A DNA stretch of 64,000 bases from Macrolepiota albuminosa (lineage: Eukaryota; Basidiomycota; Agaricomycetes; Agaricales; Agaricaceae). The DNA lies in contig JAMWFC010000037.1 in the NCBI GenBank assembly GCA_027475525.1, positions 1,245,419-1,309,418 of the forward strand, read 5' to 3'. Below are positions 58,123 to 64,000 of this stretch, piece after piece (the first letter of the stretch is position 1; every line of letters starts with the position of its first letter). The notes beneath the pieces were generated by a model. The model was given only the letters and a program-made list of their open reading frames with translations. It was not told the DNA's origin and ran no database searches. The position numbers and the translations under genes were made by a program.

Positions 58123-58986
58123 TGTCAGGTTCCGCTGAATCGGGGGCTTTCCGGGAAAGCGACGCCCTTACGATGCGGACTTGATCTACGGATACCTGCT
58201 GTCAGGTTCCGCTGAATCGGGGGCTTTCCGGGAAAGCGACGCCCTTACGATGCGGACTTGATCTACGGATACTCGGGGGTCTGGAACTCCGGGGCTAGGA
58301 CTCCGGGGTTCAAGACGAGGACAGGGTAATCCCGGGAAAGGGGACTAGAGTCCGGGGGTTTTGGATGAAAGTGGCTGGGAGTTGGAGGGGGTCGAGTCGT
58401 GAACCGGAGGTTCTAAGACGAGACCAAGTTAGTAACTTAAGAGTCGCGAAGTGCGTACCAAACTTATAGCACGCGAATACCAAGGCGTGCCAGTCGAAGC
58501 GTACCAAACGAGGCGTACCAGTCAAACAAGAGGGCACGCAATAACCAATGTAATATCAAGACTGTCGAATACAACGGGGAGCTATACTATAAGTACTACG
58601 GATCGTGTCTCGGGATTCCGGGGTGTCTGGGATGAGTTCCGGGGGCCATTGAGTAGCGGCCGGGGACTGTATACCGGGATCGCGCGTGTGGGGACGCGCG
58701 ATCAATTGGTGCGGAGGGAGTCGTGATGCGTGGGGCGTGATGCGTGATGGCCGTATGCGAGCCGCGTGATCTGATCGTTGATGGCGGGTGATCCCGGGGT
58801 CCGTGATGCAGGGGTCCCGGGGGCTGGCTGATGGCGATCGTTGATGGCTGATGGTGGTCCTTGATGCGTGTGAGGGCGGCGTCGGTAGCGGTGGGGGCGG
58901 GGTGCGCTGTGGGATTGACGGAAGAGGTTCCCGGATGGGACTCCGGGGGTGTCCCGGGGAGGTTCCGGGGGGGAGGGGTCGTGACA
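58123..58986 (-). repeat. 3' LTR of copy D
   Basis: 864 bp as assembled. The 77-bp duplication at 58118/58195 includes five bases of copy B flank, so the real LTR is probably 58200-58986 (787 bp, as in copy C). The self-primer complement taatatcaagact is intact near 58550. Confidence 0.88.
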
Positions 58987-59117
58987 TCACCCCCCCCTCA
59001 GCGCCGAGACCCTCCGAGGCGCGCGTAGCCGGAGGTCCGGACCGGGCTTGAGCGTGGGAACCGGCGCCTGTCCTGCCACGTAACGAAAAAAAAAAAATTT
59101 TACCATCAAACCCAACT

Positions 59118-60902
59118 ATGTCGCGAACGCCGACGCATTCCCCGACGCCCCCGCAGACGAACGAGGTCGCGCCCCTCATGGCGTGGGGAGCCCGGGACGC
59201 GCGTTACCGGGCTCGTCTCGACCGTGAGCGCGTAGCGGCGCTCTTCGAACAACGTGAGTACCCCCGTGCCGCCCCTTTGCCCTACTAACCTTCCCTTTTC
59301 AGAACAACGCAATATTCCGGCACCCGAGGCGGGTCCCAGCCGGCTCTCGGAGCCCGTCCCCGAGGCTGGGCCTAGTGTCCCCCCGGAGCCTCAGCCGAGT
59401 CGTCCCGCGCCAACCTTTGCGCGGATGACCGTGCGTCCCCCTCGCCCCCCACCCCCTCCTCGCCCTAGACTCGTCGCCCCTCGGTTCCGTCGCTCCGGGA
59501 TGGCGGTGGGGGCCATTTCGGAGGTTCCCGATACCCAACGGGTTGCGTGGGCCAGTGCCACGCAGGAGGCCTTCGAGGGGGCATTGGTGAGGCCCCGGGG
59601 CTTGCCTCCCCACGCGTGGTGTGTCAGCAACGGGCCGGTAAGTGGCCTCCTACCTCTGATTCCGGGGCTAAACCGGGTGCCTAGTGTCTTCACTGCGCGC
59701 GTCGCAACGTCATTTGCTCCTTCGAGGTCCCGACCGTCTCGTCCCGGCGCGACACCTCCGTGTGCGACGCCTGCCGCTTCAATCACGAGCGGTGTTCCGT
59801 TTCGGCCCTTTGGAGGGCCTATTGCGTTTCGCGGGAGCAGGGTTGGCCCTTGGCGGGCATTACTCGGAGGATGGGTGTCGAGGAGAGGGATTGGGTCGCG
59901 GGGACGGCGGCGGTTCCGGAGGCGGCGCCAGTGGAGGGTCCTGGGGGCGGGGCTGGGGGAGGGGGGGTCGTCCGGGAGAGCGGCCGGGGCCGGCCCGTGG
60001 TCTTGATCACGCGTCGGGTAACCCGGTCCGGAGCCCCGGGGCGCGAGGGGCGCGGCGGGCGCCCTGATAAGGGAAAACGGCGGGCGTCGCCTAGCCCCTC
60101 CCCGGGGCCCTCCAAAAGGGCGCGTCTGCCCGCGGAGGCCCCCTCCCCGGCCTCCCAGACTCCGTCCCCGCCTTCCCCAGTGCGCCTCTCGCCGGCGACT
60201 TTTTCTCCGCTGTCGGGGCGGCCGTTGGATGTCGAGGTGAGGGCCCTGCAGGAGCGCCTCGAGCAGGCCGACCGGGAGCGAGAGGAGCGAGAGGAGGGGG
60301 CAAGGGAGGAGGCGGCGATCCGGAGGGGTCTGGAGGAGGGTCGCGAGGCCGCCCTCCGGGAGCTGGAGGAGGCGAGGGTGGCCCGGGGGGGAGTCGAGGC
60401 CCAGCTGGACGCTATGCGGGCCAGGCTGGAGCAGGGGGTGGGGATCCCGGCGCAGGGTCCCTCGGGCTCAGAGTTGGTTGAGGCCTTGCGCCGGGACGTG
60501 GTCGTCGGACGTATGGCCTCTCTAAGTGAGTGTTTTCCTCTTCTCGCGGTTGGGTCGATTCTGACATCTCCAGGCTGGGCTCGGGAGCATCGCCTGCTCC
60601 TGGACGGGGCTGCCGCGGCGCTCGCGTCCCTGCAAGAGGGGCTCCGGTCGGAGGCAGGGGACCCCGGGGTGGAGCGGGGCCTGGACTTGTTGGGGAGGCT
60701 GGTGGTAGCGCATCGCCGGAGAAACGTCCCGGCCCCGGGGTCATGGTTCGAGCGGGTCCTGGACGAGGGCGAGCAGCTCCCGTCTTGGGACCAGTTGGCC
60801 GAGGAGGTCTGGCGCGCGCACGGTCCAGAGGAGGTGGGGGAGGATTTCCGGGGCTGGCCGAGGGGAGGGGAGGGGGAGGGTAGTTCGGGGTCCCAACTCT
60901 AG
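59118..60902 (+). CDS. Opposite-strand accessory protein of the retrotransposon, copy D (intact, 546 aa)
   Basis: Four exons, 59118-59253, 59303-59637, 59685-60525 and 60574-60902 (TAG), give 547 codons including the stop; introns are 49, 47 and 48 nt with gtgagt/gtaagt donors. Exons 1 and 2 are exactly as long as in copies A and C. Exon 3 begins with CLHCARRNVIC, 15 residues, then CDACRFNHERC: six cysteines spaced 2-6-15-2-6. Then come SVSALWRAYCVSREQGWPL, a basic linker (KGKRRASPSPSPGPSKRARL) and a coiled coil of about 75 residues (VRALQERLEQADRERE and following). The C-terminal domain contains WAREHRLLLDGAAAALASL, GVERGLDLLGRLVVAHRRRN and GSWFERVLDEGEQLPSWDQL. A conserved A/T tract lies just upstream of the ATG. 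The order cysteine cluster, basic linker, coiled coil recalls fungal Zn2Cys6 regulators, but the function is unproven. Confidence 0.87.
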
Positions 60903-61176
60903 GGGCCCCCGTTTTCTTGTCGTCTGCCGGTTTCGCGATTCGTACTGTAGTATAGTGTACTATAGAAAAGAAAATGTATATACCTGGTTACTCTCGGGGA
61001 GAATGGTGTAAGTAAAGTGGCGGGGAAACGGGAAAGAATACCTTGCCCAGAGTCAGGGGCGCTATTGTAAAAGAAAGTACTAAACGGTAGGTAAGGTCGG
61101 AAAAAGAAAGGGGGAAAGCAGTAAGTATACGTGGGAGTTGAATCCCGGTTGAGTCCAGAGGCGGGGGTTACGCCCA
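60903..61176. other. Convergent spacer between accessory gene and pol (copy D)
   Basis: No coding sequence. It aligns with the same interval of the other copies, with gaaaatgtatatacctgg near 60969. Confidence 0.5.
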
Positions 61177-64000
61177 CTACTGCCGTCTGTGAGTCCTGCG
61201 CCCGGGGGGGTCGTCTCCCGGGTGCCGTCGCTGGAAGTCCCGGAGTTTGTCGAGAGCGCCTTCGAGGTTTCGTCGCGGTTCCCAAGTGTCGTCCTCCGGG
61301 CCGTATCCCTTCCATCGTACGAGGAAGTGGGGTCGCCCACGAATGTTCCGGGAGTCGAGGATGTCTTCGACCTCGTAGTGGTACTCGTCCTCGACCTCGA
61401 CCGGGGGAGGGGGTTCGGGTCGTCGTTCGGAGAAGGGATCCGGGGGGTGTCGTTCCAGGAGGCGGACGTGGAAAACCGGGTGCAGGCCTTTAAGTCCCGG
61501 GGGGAGTTCGATCTTGTAGGCGTGGGATGAGACCTTCTTCAAAATTTTGAACGGGCCGAGACGCTTGTGATCGAGTTTTGGGGAGGGCCGGCGGGTGCGG
61601 AGGTGTCGTCGATCTAACCATACCTTTGTCCCGGGGGCCCAGTCGGGGGTGTCTTCCCGTTTCCGGTCGGCGTGTTTCACGTAGGCCCGGTTCGCGGTGT
61701 CGATCTCTTCCCGGAGAAACTCGTGAAGGGATTGGAGATCCCGGGCGACCTCATGGGCGGCGTGCGACGGGATGTCCCGGAGCGAGAGCGTCAGTCGGGG
61801 GTGGTATCCTTTGTTGGCAAAGAAGGGTGATACCCCGGTGGCAGAGTGTGGCGTGTTGTTGTAGGTGAACTCGGCCAGGGGGAGCTCGGCGCGCCAGTCG
61901 TCCTGCAAGTAGTTGACGTACAGCCGGAGGTACTGCTCGAGGGACTGGTTGACCCTTTCGGTTTGGCCGTCGGTTTCGGGGTGGTAGGCGGTAGAGAGGT
62001 TAGTCTTTACTTCAAGTGCCTTACACAGGGAAGTCCAAAACTTGGACACGAAGAGAGGGCCCCGGTCGGAGACGATGTCGTCCGGGAGACCATGCTTGGC
62101 GAAGACGTGCTCGAGGAACAGCCGGGCGAAGTCCGGGGCGGTATCCGTGGTGTGGCAGGGTAGGAAGATGCCCTGTTTGGTTAGCCTGCACACAACGACG
62201 AGAATGGCATCGAACCCTTCAGATTCCGGTGGCAGGGTAGGAAGATGCCCTGTTTGGTTAGCCTGCACACAACGACGAGAATGGCATCGAACCCTTCAGA
62301 TTCCGGAGCTCGACGATGTGGTCCAGAGATATTGAGGACCAGGGGCGTCGTCCGACCGGCAGGGGTTTCAGGAGTCCGTACGGTCGGTGTCGGGGGACCT
62401 TGGCCCGGAGGCAGGGCTCGCATGATCGAATGTAACGGGTCACGTCCTTCTTCAACCCTGGCCAAAAGTAAGTCCGGGAGATGAGCTGGAGGGTCTTACG
62501 TATTCCAGGGTGTCCCCGGAGCTTGTGGTCGTGGTGTTGACGGAGGACGTCGTAGCGAAGTCGGGCGTGATCCGGGACGTAGATGCGGCCGTCCCGGAGG
62601 AGGAGTTTTTCGTCGGGGGACAGGGAGAAGGCGGGGTCCCGGTCGGTTCCATCAGGGGGGTTGCGGGGGTCGTGATCGGTGAAGTACTTGTCTCGGGGGG
62701 CGCGGCGAATCTGACTCAGGGTCCCTTCCTCGTTTAAGATCAGTAAGGCATTCAAATGTTCGGGAGGGATCACCACGCGATGATTGAACGCATTACGTTC
62801 CGCCTCGAATGACTTCTTAGGGTAGACGTCCGGTCGACGGGTGAGGGCATCGGGTTTGGCGCCAAGTCGTCCCGGGCGGTACTGGATCGTGAAGTCGTAT
62901 TCCGAGAGGATCTCGGACCATCGGGCCTGTCGTCGACTGAGTTGCTTGGTCGTGGTGAAGTACTGCAGGTTGTTATGATCCGAATAGACCTGGATCCGGT
63001 GCCGGGCTCCCTCGAGGTAGGCTCGCCACTGCTTGAAGGCTTCGACGATGGCGAGAAGCTCCTTGTCGTAGATGTCGTAGTTGAGTTCGGCGTCGATCAT
63101 GGACCGGGTGTAGAAGGCGACTGGCCGGGGCTCCCCGCCGTCAGGTTCCACCTGCGAGAGGATCCCGGCGATGGCGTAGTCGGAGGCGTCACATTCCAGG
63201 ATGATCGGGAGGGCCGGGTCGTAGTGCCGGAGTACCGGGGCGACTGTGAAAGCCTCCTTGAGCAAGTTAAAGACGCTCTGGCACTTACTGTCCCAGTTCC
63301 AGGCGATGTCCTTGCGCGTGAGCCGGTTGAGGGGTTTCGTGATCCCGGAGTAGTTGTCTATAAACCTCCGGTAGAAGTTAGCGAAACCCAGGAAGGACTG
63401 TACTTCCTTGACGTTCCGGGGCTGCGGCCAGTTGACGATGGCCTCGACCTTGTGGGGGTCCATGCGAACGCCATTCGGGGATACTATGACGCCAAGATAC
63501 TCGACCTCTTCCGTATGGAATGAACACTTCTCGGGCTTGGCGTGGAGATTGTGCTCCCGGAGGCGCTCGAGGACTTGCCGGACATGCTTTTGGTGATCCT
63601 CCGGTGAGTCGGAATAAATGAGGATGTCGTCCAGGTAGACGATCACGAAGACGTCGCTCATGTCGTGGAAGATGTCGTTCATGAAGTATTGGAACGTAGC
63701 GGGGGAGTTAGTCATTCCGAAAGGCATCACAAGGTACTCAAACAGACCATACCGCGTGCGGAACGCGGTTTTCCACTCGTGTCCCGGGGCGATGCGGACG
63801 TTGTTGTAGCCGGAGCGGAGGTCGATCTTCGTGTAGACTTTGGCACTGCGAAGTCGATCGACCAGATCGCCGATGAGCGGGAGCGGGTAGCGGTTCTTCT
63901 TGGTGATCTTGTTGAGTCCCCGGTAGTCGACGCAGAGTCGGAGCGAGCCGTCCTTCTTCTTGGCGAATAGAACCGGGGCTCCGGCGGCGGAGGCGGAGGG
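61177..64000 (-). CDS. Pol polyprotein of copy D (RT, RNase H, integrase, chromodomain; partial)
   Basis: Minus-strand pol from the window edge to a TAG at 61177-61179. It opens in the RT with [18 protein letters not shown], has the catalytic YLDD at about 63626-63637, RNase H with [16 protein letters not shown], the integrase HHCC, the DDE core ([40 protein letters not shown]), a GPF tail and the chromodomain. The frame is intact except for one 77-bp duplication (62161/62238) between the first catalytic Asp region and the core, which shifts it. Compared with copy C it lacks the small indels near the core. Protease and gag lie beyond the window. Confidence 0.88.

Larger units (their letters stand above)
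58123..64000 (-). mobile_element. Chromodomain Ty3/gypsy retrotransposon, copy D (3' part)
   Basis: Minus-strand element containing the 3' LTR, the accessory gene on the plus strand and pol up to the RT fingers at the window edge. It is inserted in the integrase of copy B; the five bases before its LTR are CCTGC. Apart from two 77-bp duplications the coding regions are open, so it looks young. Confidence 0.9.

Noticed and set aside
1..64000. CRISPR array, rRNA or tRNA genes
   Set aside because: No regularly spaced short repeats with unique spacers and no recognisable tRNA or rRNA segments were seen. The regular 77-bp spacing concerns isolated pairs, not arrays.

Overview
The window looks like part of a filamentous basidiomycete genome, most likely an agaricomycete. 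The evidence is short introns (about 45-75 nt), a multi-exon adenylation-domain gene, and a dense nest of fungal LTR retrotransposons plus a Helitron. No bacterial operon, rRNA, tRNA or CRISPR array was seen. Only two host-like genes can be modelled in detail: a 12-exon unknown gene (4715-7504, cut at its 3' side by an LTR and a 100-N gap) and an 8-exon stand-alone adenylate-forming enzyme (11164-13154). Almost everything else is mobile DNA.

The dominant element is a GC-rich, chromodomain-bearing Ty3/gypsy retrotransposon present as four large copies: A (1-3422, + strand, 5' part outside the window), B (42025-45493 and 57690-58122, - strand, decayed), C (46029-57171, + strand, complete with both LTRs and the 5-bp target duplication GAAAC) and D (58123-64000, - strand, 5' part outside). 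There is also a solo LTR (35358-36100) and an LTR fragment (7505-7623). Each large copy carries, between pol and the 3' LTR, a second gene on the opposite strand. It has four exons, conserved splice sites, a six-cysteine cluster resembling a Zn2Cys6 domain, a coiled coil and a conserved C-terminal domain. In copies C and D it is open over 527 and 546 codons. The LTR holds a 13-nt segment exactly complementary to the sequence just after the 5' LTR, which points to Tf1-type self-priming. Pol of copy C encodes two successive retropepsin-like domains.

The AT-rich middle (7.7-42 kb) is an older layer. It holds a decayed Ty1/copia element (about 13.6-16.2 kb, - strand), two inverted decayed copies of a second Ty3/gypsy lineage (about 17.7-26.3 kb on -, about 26.8-39.9 kb on +), several solo LTRs, and an almost intact Helitron (about 27.15-34.02 kb) inserted in the + gypsy copy. 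The Helitron Rep-helicase gene is broken only by two CGA-to-TGA stops.

The right third is a nest: B sits in an older LTR; an unrelated LTR-like unit sits in the integrase of B; C sits in that unit; D sits in another part of the integrase of B. Across the whole window at least fourteen tandem duplications have a period of exactly 77 bp in unrelated sequence. They look like unresolved k-mer overlaps in the assembly and cause most of the frame breaks in the otherwise young copies.
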